A DNA stretch of 8,171 bases from Planctomycetota bacterium (GCA_022567055.1 JADFHU010000217.1:1-8171), one strand, 5' to 3'; shown: positions 1 through 6,872, counted from the stretch's first letter. The notes: generated by a model not told the origin, from the sequence alone. Numbers and translations are program-made.

Positions 1-14
1 CAGAGGTCACAGAG

Positions 15-32
15 ATGGCGACAAGTCGCCAT
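15..32. repeat. Perfect 8-bp palindrome with AA centre
   Basis: The half-site ATGGCGAC at 15-22 is followed by AA and then its exact reverse complement GTCGCCAT at 25-32. As RNA it would form a 7-bp stem with a 4-base loop. It lies directly beside a CTCTGTG-type repeat at 1-14. No T-run follows on either strand, so it is not a typical terminator. It could be part of a dispersed REP-like element; this is inferred from its setting among other repeats. Confidence 0.6.
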
Positions 33-97
33 TGCTAAAGTCAAATTCTCGTCGTCTTGATCCTGTGGTCATGTGTGTTGTCTATCCTCTTCTTTTT

Positions 98-127
98 CTC
101 TGTGCTCTCGGTTTCCTCTGTGGTTTC
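98..127. repeat. CTCTGTG-type short repeat cluster
   Basis: CTCTGTG occurs at 98-104 and again at 115-121 within a pyrimidine-rich block. The reverse complement of 1-14 also carries CTCTGTG and CCTCTG, so the same motif lies in inverted orientation about 95 bases away. From memory, similar CACAGAG-rich intergenic repeats recur in genomes and metagenome bins of this type. Only the local copies are seen here, and no function is known. Confidence 0.4.
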
Positions 128-279
128 TTTACTCAATCCAGCAGCAGGCTGGAACAAAACGTCTCTCTGTTTCGGTGGCTAACAAGTTATTATATGGTTT
201 CCTGAGAACACCCTACAGGCGCTAGTTGAGTTCTTCTCTAAACTGCATAAGGCCTCCAGTGTATTGTGTTTTCTAACTC

Positions 280-305
280 GATAACACTCCAGAACGGGTG
301 TTATC
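280..305. repeat. Hairpin, 10-bp stem and 6-base loop
   Basis: GATAACAC at 280-287 pairs perfectly with GTGTTATC at 298-305. One T-G pair and one C-G pair extend the stem inward, leaving the loop at 290-295. It lies about 250 bases beyond the DUF5916 stop codon on that gene's strand. There is no T-run after it in either direction, so a rho-independent terminator is not supported. It could protect a transcript end or be a protein-binding palindrome. Confidence 0.5.
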
Positions 306-510
306 CGGAAAACCTGACTTGTACGCACAGACTGGGGCATGCCGTTTTGGCATCATCGTTTGGTTCTCGAAGTTGCTGAACTGAGTGTACGGATGCTTTC
401 CTATTTTGTCAATTACGGTCCGAGGAGCAGCAGGGCAATCGCATGTACGGCCGGTTTTTCGTCTACGCTTGGGATAATCGCGATTTCCAGGGGAATCTCA
501 CCGTCAAAGT

Positions 511-538
511 AATCAGTAAACAGTGATCAGCAATCGGT
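511..538 (+). repeat. Degenerate heptad repeat, copy 1
   Basis: Four degenerate 7-base units follow one another: AATCAGT (511-517), AAACAGT (518-524), GATCAGC (525-531) and AATCGGT (532-538). The last part, CAGTGATCAGCAATCGG (521-537), recurs with one mismatch in inverted orientation at 2869-2885. The repeat lies 16 bases past the stop codon of the DUF5916 gene. This looks like a dispersed intergenic repeat and not a coding sequence. Confidence 0.55.
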
Positions 539-553
539 CCAGGCCCAGCATCC

Positions 554-2635
554 CTAACGAAACGTATACGCGACCTTGGTAAAGAAACCCTGGACAGATT
601 CCGGGTCGCTTTCCTCCATGACGTTGTTGTAGACCAGGTACCAGTGGGCGTCTTTGAACACCTCCCAGCCGTAGATGAGACTGATGTTGTGGACGTCGGT
701 GCTGCGATGCTGTAGAGAACTCTTGAGCCACATTCGGTCGGTGAAGAAATAATCGAAGATGACGCGATTGAGCCAGATCGGGTCGTCCGGTTCATCCGGT
801 TGTTCTTCTTCGAAGCGAATAGTGAATTCGTAGCGGATCGGCCACCGCTCGAGGGGTTTCAGTCGTTTGCCCACCATGAATTCGTGGTAGCCGACTGTCT
901 CGAAGGTTCCCGTGGTCCATGCCAGTTCCATCGAGCGCCAGTAGTCGGATTTGAAAACAGTCATCCCCAGATCGGTACGCTGGTTGTGATGGGGCGCGTG
1001 ATAATCCTGAGCGTGACCTATCGATAGCGCCAGATCATTCTGCAGGTCGACGCCGGTCCCAAAGGTGTAGTCCCTCAACGTGGTTTGGTTTTCGCTATCC
1101 TGATAGTATTCCGAGACGGCGTAGGCGTAGGAATTCTTGTACCACCGTTCCGCGGACCGGCGGCGATAGATCATATAGGCGGAAGGCCCAAATATATCGC
1201 GTCGCGGAATAAAGCTCAAGATCGGATCGAATCCCTTGGTGATCCCCCGATAGCGCAGGCCATATTCCCAGGGGTACTTGTCGTAATATAGGGACAGATA
1301 GCCCAGGTAGTCCTTCCGCTCTTTTTCAAGACCGCCCGCCTCGTTCCGGAGTCGATCATCCGCCATGGCCGCCTGGTAGAGTAAATGGACGTCATCGCTC
1401 AGATAGAAGTGTCCGTCCGATCCCAACACCCGTGAATGGCCGTCTCCGAATTCCGTGGCATTGGCGTAGTAACCCAGATGGGACTTGTCACCGACGTTTT
1501 GTAGCACGCGTACGACGGATGAATTGCCGGTACGGGTGTCCCCGTGCACCGTTTCACCCTGCACGTTGAGCACGGAAAACTGAGTGCCCCGCCAGTCCCC
1601 ACTGGCCTTGGCACCGGTATCGATGTCGGAGAACCGACGGCTGTAGTACAGGAGATTGGGCATGTCCAGCAACTCGCTGCCTTCACGGAAGAAGAGGCGT
1701 TTTTCCGGAAGAAATCTTTCGGTGTCGCGCAACTCGATGGTGTCGGCATCCGATTCAACCTGGCCGAAGTCCGGATTGAGGGTCCAGGAGGTGATCACCG
1801 AAGGGGTCAATCGAAAGCTGACGTCCCCACCGGTCTGCACGTCGGTCTCCGTCTGGCCATTCTCATCCCTGCGTACGCTCACATAGGGCGTCACTTCCAG
1901 ATTACGATCGAATTGACTGTCGGCCAGATCGAGTCCGGTGAGATGTCCGAAGTGGCGGGGTTCGTAGGAGCCCGTCGGGTCGAAACTCCAGAAGCTGGAG
2001 ACATCCCCAAAGATACGCTTCCGGGTAAAGTTGATCCCCCAAACCTGGTCGTCGGCCTGGACATAATTGAGAATGCCCAGGGGAATCTTCATCTCTACAA
2101 TCCAACGATCCGATTCAATCCGCGCGGCCTGCTCCCATTCCGCCGACCAGGAGGTACTGAATTCGCCGTTCGGTCCCTGGGTGGCATCCACGCGCGTCCC
2201 CAGAGGATTGGAGAAGAAGGCGTATTTGCTGCGGTGGCCATGCATGGGATCCAGGAGTACTTCCACCCAGTCGTCGCCGCGAAATAATCGGTCCTCTCGC
2301 AGTTCCGTGGCATGAATCTGATCGATGCGGTCATCGAAGCATACGATGGCGATGTAGATATCTGTCTTTGTGTATGCGACGCGAATTAGCGTCTGCTGCG
2401 CCGCCGGCAAGGCCGTGCGCAGGTCGATGCAATTCGTCGCAATCTCCGCCTCCTGCCAGAAGGGCTCGTCCAAGACCCCATCAATGGTAACGGGGCCGTC
2501 AATCTTCAAGGCCCTCATGGAGGGAGCGGAAGCCCCCGCCTTGGCAGAGGCGTGACAGGGTTCGAGACCGGTGAATACCCCCAACAAACCAATGAGACAC
2601 ACATAAACCGCGACGCGCGGTCTTTTTTGGATCAT
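554..2635 (-). CDS. Secreted CBM9-like / DUF5916 outer-membrane beta-barrel protein
   Basis: This 693-residue protein starts at an ATG that gives a clear Sec signal peptide: basic residues KRPR, a hydrophobic core at 8-24, and a likely cut after A29-S30-A31. No good Shine-Dalgarno is visible, but the signal peptide supports this start. A CBM9-like sandwich follows at about 42-235, with the motif IDGVLDEPFW (51-60) and the WIVEMKIPLG strand (178-187). From about 245 to the end it matches DUF5916, with conserved segments NPDFGQVESD (287-296), FLPEKRLFFREGSEL (308-322) and YSRRFSDIDTGAK (331-343). The rest alternates aromatic strands like an outer-membrane barrel and ends in VAYTFR. DUF5916 proteins are envelope proteins of unknown substrate, often found near peptidase or glycan genes. 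The gene has its own promoter (2829-2857). The family call is firm; the ligand is unknown. Confidence 0.92.
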   Translation of the reverse strand: MIQKRPRVAVYVCLIGLLGVFTGLEPCHASAKAGASAPSMRALKIDGPVTIDGVLDEPFWQEAEIATNCIDLRTALPAAQQTLIRVAYTKTDIYIAIVCFDDRIDQIHATELREDRLFRGDDWVEVLLDPMHGHRSKYAFFSNPLGTRVDATQGPNGEFSTSWSAEWEQAARIESDRWIVEMKIPLGILNYVQADDQVWGINFTRKRIFGDVSSFWSFDPTGSYEPRHFGHLTGLDLADSQFDRNLEVTPYVSVRRDENGQTETDVQTGGDVSFRLTPSVITSWTLNPDFGQVESDADTIELRDTERFLPEKRLFFREGSELLDMPNLLYYSRRFSDIDTGAKASGDWRGTQFSVLNVQGETVHGDTRTGNSSVVRVLQNVGDKSHLGYYANATEFGDGHSRVLGSDGHFYLSDDVHLLYQAAMADDRLRNEAGGLEKERKDYLGYLSLYYDKYPWEYGLRYRGITKGFDPILSFIPRRDIFGPSAYMIYRRRSAERWYKNSYAYAVSEYYQDSENQTTLRDYTFGTGVDLQNDLALSIGHAQDYHAPHHNQRTDLGMTVFKSDYWRSMELAWTTGTFETVGYHEFMVGKRLKPLERWPIRYEFTIRFEEEQPDEPDDPIWLNRVIFDYFFTDRMWLKSSLQHRSTDVHNISLIYGWEVFKDAHWYLVYNNVMEESDPESVQGFFTKVAYTFR

Positions 2636-2701
2636 TTACGAAGTCCGGTACGGTATCGGCATAGGACGGGGCCTCTGGTGTTGATGACGGTCAAGTTCCT
2701 T

Positions 2702-2776
2702 TTATCCTATGAGTTGCTCGCTATCCGCATAGCGGCTATCGAAATCGAACAACCAAGGCTCCAGCAACGCTTTCAC
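2702..2776 (-). CDS. Possible 24-aa leader ORF, unrecognised
   Basis: A short frame runs from a GTG (2774-2776) to a TAA (2702-2704) in the DUF5916 leader. Its peptide reads approximately (M)KALLEPWLFDFDSRYADSEQLIG. The frame stays open further upstream to a GTG at 2825-2827, but that codon precedes the transcription start predicted from the promoter, so only the inner GTG could be used. A GGGGA lies just 3 bases before it, which is closer than ideal. It could be a leader peptide, the tail of a lost gene, or chance. No family is recognised. Confidence 0.2.
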   Translation of the reverse strand: MKALLEPWLFDFDSRYADSEQLIG

Positions 2777-2828
2777 GTATCCCCGACCACCCGGATCCTG
2801 TTTCGATGACGATAGGGATTGCGGCACG

Positions 2829-2857
2829 ATTGTAACGGAGGGGACATCATAATGCAA
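2829..2857 (-). promoter_or_regulatory. Sigma70-like promoter for the DUF5916 gene
   Basis: On the minus strand TTGCAT (-35, 2857-2852) is followed after exactly 17 bases by TACAAT (-10, 2834-2829). These match the TTGACA and TATAAT consensus at 4/6 and 5/6 positions. Transcription would start near 2822, leaving an untranslated leader of about 187 bases before the ATG at 2635. The heptad repeat lies directly upstream of the -35 element. Confidence 0.5.
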
Positions 2858-2865
2858 TGGAAGTT

Positions 2866-2886
2866 GGCCGATTGCTGATTACTGAC
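2866..2886 (-). repeat. Degenerate heptad repeat, copy 2 (inverted)
   Basis: Read on the minus strand this is GTCAGTAATCAGCAATCGGC plus one base. It matches the copy at 521-537 with one mismatch over 17 bases, in opposite orientation. The two copies bracket the DUF5916 gene and its promoter, spanning about 2.4 kb. A dispersed intergenic repeat is the simplest reading; a mobile-unit boundary cannot be shown, because no transposase or target duplication is visible. Confidence 0.5.
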
Positions 2887-3048
2887 AGCGGCATGGCAGC
2901 CAGAGGTGATCGTTTCATCAGCCTGACGCCTGATTCATATGTGCGAGATATGCAGAAAACATTTTGATACGAGGGGTTTTGACCGAGTCGGTGACACGGC
3001 ATCTCATTTCCTTAACCGTTACCGCAATCTTGATCCGATTGGACAACT

Positions 3049-4443
3049 CTATAGATGCCAACCCGCCCGGTAGTCGATGTGCAACAGTCCATTGGCCTCT
3101 TCGTTGTTCGTGAAGCGCAGCGCGCTGCCGTCCCAATCCAGTTTCTGATCCGGCAGGCGCTCGGCCAGGACGCCCAGGAGCACCGTCTCCGTCAAGGCAC
3201 CGCCATACTCAAAACTGGAGCTGGCCGGCTTGCCGTCCTTGCAGGCCCGGATCCAATCCTGCTCGTGTCCGCCGGAGCCGTCCTTGACGCGTGGGATTAT
3301 TTTGAGGGGACGCCGGTAGGATTGATTCAATGACTTCGGTGAAATTCGTAAGCCTCCGGCGCCGTGGGATGCGTGTGAGAGCACGCCCTTTTCCCCCACG
3401 AAAATCGCACCGTTCGTTCCCAAGGAGCGACCGGGATCCCACATCTCCGGGATCGGCGGTTTGATCCTGCCGTCAAACCAGGTGAGCTTCACCGGCGGCA
3501 TCGTTCCCCGGGCGGGGAATTGATAGCGTACGATGGCGGCACGGGGATAGGTCTCCGAACTGAACTTCGGACGGTAGTGGGTCGTTGAGGCCTGGACACT
3601 GGTGGGGTGACCGAGCTTGAGCGCCCAAAAGGCAGGGTCCAGGATGTGACAGCCCATGTCACCCAAGGAGCCGGTCCCGAAATCCACCCAGCCCCGCCAG
3701 GTCGTGGGACAGTAGATCGGATGGTAGGGTCGGTACGCCACCGGCCCCAGCCATAGATCCCAATCCAGGCCCTTGGGCACCGGTGGCGTCTCTGTAGGTC
3801 GGGCCATGATGGGGAAATCCGACCAGGGCTGTCCACCGACCGGTCGATCGCTCCAGGTGTAGACCTCACGGATTGGGCCAATCGCACCGTCGTGAATCCA
3901 CTCGTAGAGGTCGCGGATACTGTCACTGGAGTGCCCTTGATTACCCATCTGCGTCTGCACGCCCGCTTCTCTGGCGGCTTCCGTCAAGCTGCGGACCTCT
4001 TTCAGCGTATGGGCCAGGGGTTTTTGCACAAAGGCATGTTTTCCCATGCGGATCGCCCTCATGGCCACCACGGCGTGGGTGTGATCCGGGGTGGCGACGA
4101 TCACCGCATCGATGTTCTTGTCCTCCTTGTCCAGCATCTTGCGGAAATCGGTGTACCTGCTGGCGCTGGCGTACCTCTTGAAGGACCCGGCAGCGCGCTC
4201 CTCGTCCACATCACAGAGGGCAACGATGTTCTCCGTGGCGCACTTGTTAAGGTTGCTGCCTCCCATGCCACCGGCCCCGATGGCGGCGATATTGAGTTTT
4301 TCATTGGGAGAGGCGTGCCCCCGGCCTGCCAAGACATGGCTGGGAACGACGGTGAAGGCGAAGGTCGAGGCGGCTTGCCCCATGAAACGACGGCGACTGA
4401 TGGATGTGTGCCTTGGCTTGGTTGGGTTTACAGGAGGATTCAT
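3049..4443 (-). CDS. Tat-exported Gfo/Idh/MocA family oxidoreductase
   Basis: This 464-residue NAD(P)-dependent sugar oxidoreductase starts at the ATG ending at 4443, because GGAG lies 8 bases before it; the ATG two codons upstream (4449) would leave only 2 bases. A Tat signal is clear: S-R-R-R-F-M at 16-21, a hydrophobic stretch, and a likely cut after VLA (about 39). The Rossmann nucleotide motif GAGGMG is at 56-61. ATPDHTH is near 118-123. The family's EKP motif is present as QKP (140-142), keeping the catalytic lysine. The C-terminal domain has DMGCH (262-266), fitting the family's Asp-x-Gly-x-His catalytic motif. Planctomycete and Bacteroidetes paralogues share this layout and length. 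The substrate cannot be read from sequence. Its start lies about 63 bases after the SMP-30 gene, and no promoter is obvious between them, so co-transcription is likely. Export implies a tightly bound cofactor. Confidence 0.93.
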   Translation of the reverse strand: MNPPVNPTKPRHTSISRRRFMGQAASTFAFTVVPSHVLAGRGHASPNEKLNIAAIGAGGMGGSNLNKCATENIVALCDVDEERAAGSFKRYASASRYTDFRKMLDKEDKNIDAVIVATPDHTHAVVAMRAIRMGKHAFVQKPLAHTLKEVRSLTEAAREAGVQTQMGNQGHSSDSIRDLYEWIHDGAIGPIREVYTWSDRPVGGQPWSDFPIMARPTETPPVPKGLDWDLWLGPVAYRPYHPIYCPTTWRGWVDFGTGSLGDMGCHILDPAFWALKLGHPTSVQASTTHYRPKFSSETYPRAAIVRYQFPARGTMPPVKLTWFDGRIKPPIPEMWDPGRSLGTNGAIFVGEKGVLSHASHGAGGLRISPKSLNQSYRRPLKIIPRVKDGSGGHEQDWIRACKDGKPASSSFEYGGALTETVLLGVLAERLPDQKLDWDGSALRFTNNEEANGLLHIDYRAGWHL

Positions 4444-4506
4444 CGTCATTGCTCCAATTATGAAAGGACAGTCTTTTGCATGTCATAGCAAACGCGTCGA
4501 ATTTGA

Positions 4507-6141
4507 TTATGGCAGTATCACCCGCTCGTAAATGCGAATATCATCGATCAGACCGGACCAGAACGTGCCGGCTATCAGGCCCACGCCTGTTCCAATGGTC
4601 AATCCGCCTCGGGAGACGACGAGCCTATCCTGGTGGACCAGATCCGTAGCCACCAACGCACCATCGAGGAGAAGACTGCGGTGAGCCCCGTCCCATACCA
4701 GACCGACGCGGTGCCAGTCACCGTCCGTGATGGCCGTCTCCGAACGCAAGGCAGCGCTGCCTCGCGCCTTTCCTCTGATTTCGGTGAACAAGAATCCCTC
4801 CTGAGTATCGGCAACGAGCCAATTGTTTCCGCCCTCCTGGGAAAGGATAACCTGTCCGGGCACGCCACCTTTCACCCAGGCAAGGATGGTGAAGGGCCCC
4901 TCTTGCGGATCCAGAACGAGAGGCGTTTGGACATGGTCATCCACGCCATCAAAGGCCAATGCGCCCCCTTTGGCGCCGCCCTCAGGCTGCCAAACCGGGC
5001 CGTTCGCCAGCAGACCATCGCTATCCGCAACGCTGTCACTCGCGGTGACACCCTCTGTCTCATCCAAGCGCCAGTGGGTTGTCAGAGTAGGGTCATTGGG
5101 TTCCCGACCCCACTCGGCCATCAGGACTTCCAAGTCGGCTTGGTCCACCACACCGTCACCATTGGGTAAGGGCGCGAAATCAACCACCGGATCGTCTTGA
5201 CCCCAGGCATGAATCAGTCGCACCAAGTCCGGCAAATCCACGCTGCCGCTGCCGTCCGTATCCACGATCGGCACGAAGGCCAGGTCAAAGGCGTAGAGTT
5301 CACCGCCAGAGGTGACATAGAGCTTTCCCTCTGCCCACGTCACATTACGCGTCTGGGCCGGTGGGATGGCGACCTCAACAACCAGCTCTCCCTCCGGCGT
5401 CCAGACGACGACCCGATTCATGTTGAAGATCGTGCCATACACATTGCCCGCGGCATCGATGCTCAACCCATCGAAGGTGGCATTGGCAATCTCCACGAAG
5501 GAGGCCTTGCCGCTAAGCGTGCCATCTTCGGCCACGTGGTAGCGGAAGATCCTGTCTTGGCCGGAGGTGGAGACGTAGAGGGTCTTCTCGTCCGGGGAGA
5601 GAATGACGCCATTCGGCATGAGGTTTCCGAAGTCCACGCGAATGATTTCTTCCTCCGGCGTGATATAGAAGACATTGCCCGCATTAAAGTCAGTGAAGTA
5701 GATGCCTCCCTTGGCGTCCTGAACGAGGTCATTCGGAAAGGAAAACCCTCCGCCCTCCCATTGGTCGGCAATCACGGTGACCGTATCGCCGCTGCGTCGC
5801 GTGATCCGGGGCGGCGTGGTCTCTGCGGCCAGAAGCGATCCATCCTCCTCGAACCAGAGACCGTTGGCTCCGCCATGATCGGGAGTGGGAACCGGAATTG
5901 TGGTGCGGCCGGTTTCGATATCGTATCGAGCCAGTCCCACTCTCGTGGTAAACCACACGCCCCCTTGGCCGTCGTAGGCCGGTCCTTCCACATAGGCAAA
6001 CCCCCCCGACACTCTTTCGATGGGTCCGGGCACGGCCACGACGGATCGAGCGTCCTGGGCAGTGACCGCTGTCGTTGCCAGAAAATGAAACAGAAAACAG
6101 GTCGTCATGACCCAGCTCATTTCTTTCATACTTGCCTTCAT
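4507..6141 (-). CDS. Secreted SMP-30/gluconolactonase-like propeller with dockerin-type loops and LamG domain
   Basis: I start this 544-residue protein at the ATG ending at 6141, after a GGAAGGGGAAGGGGA purine block; a TTG 30 bases upstream is less likely. A signal peptide follows (core about 9-24, cut near VTA-QDA, about 28). Residues 40-290 form an SMP-30-type six-bladed propeller with the expected metal or substrate ligands: E52 (VEGPAYD), N137 (FPNDLV), N177 (MPNGV) and D224 (FDGLS). Two dockerin-type calcium loops follow at about 294-305 (DTDGSGSVDLPD) and 325-336 (PNGDGVVDQAD region); the second lacks the first Asp. Residues about 357-540 are a LamG/concanavalin-like sandwich starting at WRLDE and ending LIDDIRIYERV. 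Family members hydrolyse sugar lactones or related esters; the LamG part probably binds carbohydrate. Function as a lactonase is inferred. An own promoter lies at 6312-6340, and the oxidoreductase follows. Confidence 0.9.
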   Translation of the reverse strand: MKASMKEMSWVMTTCFLFHFLATTAVTAQDARSVVAVPGPIERVSGGFAYVEGPAYDGQGGVWFTTRVGLARYDIETGRTTIPVPTPDHGGANGLWFEEDGSLLAAETTPPRITRRSGDTVTVIADQWEGGGFSFPNDLVQDAKGGIYFTDFNAGNVFYITPEEEIIRVDFGNLMPNGVILSPDEKTLYVSTSGQDRIFRYHVAEDGTLSGKASFVEIANATFDGLSIDAAGNVYGTIFNMNRVVVWTPEGELVVEVAIPPAQTRNVTWAEGKLYVTSGGELYAFDLAFVPIVDTDGSGSVDLPDLVRLIHAWGQDDPVVDFAPLPNGDGVVDQADLEVLMAEWGREPNDPTLTTHWRLDETEGVTASDSVADSDGLLANGPVWQPEGGAKGGALAFDGVDDHVQTPLVLDPQEGPFTILAWVKGGVPGQVILSQEGGNNWLVADTQEGFLFTEIRGKARGSAALRSETAITDGDWHRVGLVWDGAHRSLLLDGALVATDLVHQDRLVVSRGGLTIGTGVGLIAGTFWSGLIDDIRIYERVILP

Positions 6142-6289
6142 TCCCCTTCCCCTTCCATCTGTGCCGGCCAAAGCCAGTGTGCGAATGCTGGGGGTGGGGT
6201 GAGAACGCCATCCTCCTCATCCACCTGCGCGGGACATGTCTATCCGTTGAACACGAAGCCCTTGAAGTGACAGCGAGACGTCCTGCTGG

Positions 6290-6300
6290 TGACACTGTCA
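6290..6300. promoter_or_regulatory. Possible operator palindrome TGACA-C-TGTCA
   Basis: A perfect 5-bp inverted repeat with a single central base lies about 5-15 bases after the transcription start predicted from the promoter at 6312-6340. A further TGACA half-site is at 6268-6272. The position would suit a repressor, but half-sites this short arise by chance and no regulator gene is visible in the window. Confidence 0.22.
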
Positions 6301-6311
6301 AATCAGTGCCT

Positions 6312-6340
6312 CTTATATCATTTCAGGAGGAGTTTTGCAA
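6312..6340 (-). promoter_or_regulatory. Sigma70-like extended -10 promoter for the SMP-30 / oxidoreductase pair
   Basis: On the minus strand TTGCAA (-35, 6340-6335) and TATAAG (-10, 6317-6312) are separated by exactly 17 bases. TGA directly before the -10 gives the extended TG-n form. Transcription would begin near 6305, leaving a leader of about 160 bases before the ATG at 6141. It is placed between the decayed DNRLRE domain and the SMP-30 gene, so it would drive that gene and the oxidoreductase downstream. Confidence 0.5.
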
Positions 6341-6386
6341 TGTAGGCTGTATTGAGCCCGCACGGATACGCCGGCCAGGGAGGCCG

Positions 6387-6872
6387 TTATGGACTGCGTA
6401 GGCTATACGTCATCGTCAAGACAGGGCCATCTGCGTGCAGAGACGTTTCCCAGCGTTCGAATTTGGTCTCCTGGAAGGATCCCCGCGCGACCCGACAGCC
6501 GTAACCCTAGTCGAGATCCGGATGATCGAACCAGAAGCGATAGGCCTCGGTGACTAGGGGTCCTGCAAAACGGATGGCTTCGTTGATGGCCTGCATCCGG
6601 ACGCTCGCATCTACCACTGCCGCCAGATCCCCTTGACCGTTGTAGTCTGCAACGCGATCCCCTCTGCCGGCCAGTGCATTGGCGCCGGGTTCGCTCCAAC
6701 GGCGGTTGGGATGGGCGTGGTCCCGCCAAGTCGGGGCGCCGTTGGCCCTGCGGTTCCAGTCCCCACCGGAGGCGGGATCGCTCCAAGGCTTCAGGACCCG
6801 TCGGATCTCGACAGTCTGGGCGTCACCCAGCTCACCGTGGAGAGAGAAGGAGGCTGCAAGTTTTCTAACCGT
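6387..6872 (-). pseudogene. Decayed DNRLRE-type domain protein fragment
   Basis: Reading 6872 to 6507 on the minus strand gives 121 residues with no start codon at the front. Recognisable parts include VEIRRVLKPWSD, GGDWNRRANGAPTWRD, GQGDLAAVVDAS and EAYRFWFDHPDLD. These resemble the second half of DNRLRE domains (secreted, beta-rich, common in planctomycete surface proteins). A TAG stop (6507-6509) interrupts it, after which the same frame continues for 39 residues with SFQETKFERWETS and a typical closing strand GPVLTMTYS before TAA at 6387-6389. Upstream, in-frame TGA (6873-6875) and TAA stops show that the signal peptide and first strands are lost. The stop plus missing start argue for a remnant. 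It lies 111 bases after the sulfatase stop. The domain assignment is from pattern memory. Confidence 0.6.

Larger units (their letters stand above)
1..553. other. Gene-free intergenic region with hairpins and short repeats
   Basis: This stretch follows the 3' end of the DUF5916 gene and holds no convincing coding region on either strand. Its open frames are short, have no recognisable domains and are interrupted. By eye it is AT-richer than the coding part of the window. It contains a near-perfect palindrome at 15-32, CTCTGTG-type repeats at 1-14 and 98-127, small inverted repeats at 138-152 and 339-353, a stronger hairpin at 280-305, and a heptad repeat at 511-538. No inverted repeat is followed by a T-run in the right orientation, so no standard intrinsic terminator for the DUF5916 gene can be named. 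Confidence 0.7.
2636..3048 (-). other. Intergenic gap and DUF5916 leader
   Basis: The 413 bases between the oxidoreductase stop and the DUF5916 start hold a heptad-repeat copy (2866-2886), a sigma70-like promoter (2829-2857) and a leader of about 187 bases. The leader includes a hairpin with CGCTAT (2719-2724) pairing with ATAGCG (2729-2734) around a CCGC loop, and a short open frame ending at 2702. No riboswitch that I can recognise and no clear terminator for the oxidoreductase gene is present; the only palindrome near its end, ACCGA-TCGGT around 2983-2993, is too short. Confidence 0.55.

Noticed and set aside
138..353. Intrinsic terminators at the small hairpins 138-152, 280-305 and 339-353
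   Set aside because: None is followed by a T-run in the orientation of the DUF5916 gene, and the GC content of the stems is modest.
419..525. Minus-strand 33-residue frame ending in a Leu-rich tail, suggestive of a sorting signal
   Set aside because: It has no start codon, begins inside the heptad repeat and follows an in-frame stop; chance is more likely.
1544..2287. Plus-strand open frame of 247 residues inside the DUF5916 gene
   Set aside because: It is antisense to a gene with clear signal peptide and conserved motifs; its own translation shows no recognisable domain.
2918..3136. Minus-strand 72-residue frame overlapping the oxidoreductase 3' end
   Set aside because: It is an out-of-frame overlap with the oxidoreductase C-terminus, with no recognisable content and no ribosome binding site.
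5197..6270. Plus-strand open frame of 357 residues opposite the SMP-30 gene
   Set aside because: It mirrors a well-supported propeller gene in GC-biased sequence and has no domain or promoter of its own.
5729..6301. Minus-strand 190-residue frame overlapping the SMP-30 5' end
   Set aside because: It is Arg/Ser/His-rich shadow translation of the propeller gene and its leader, in another frame.
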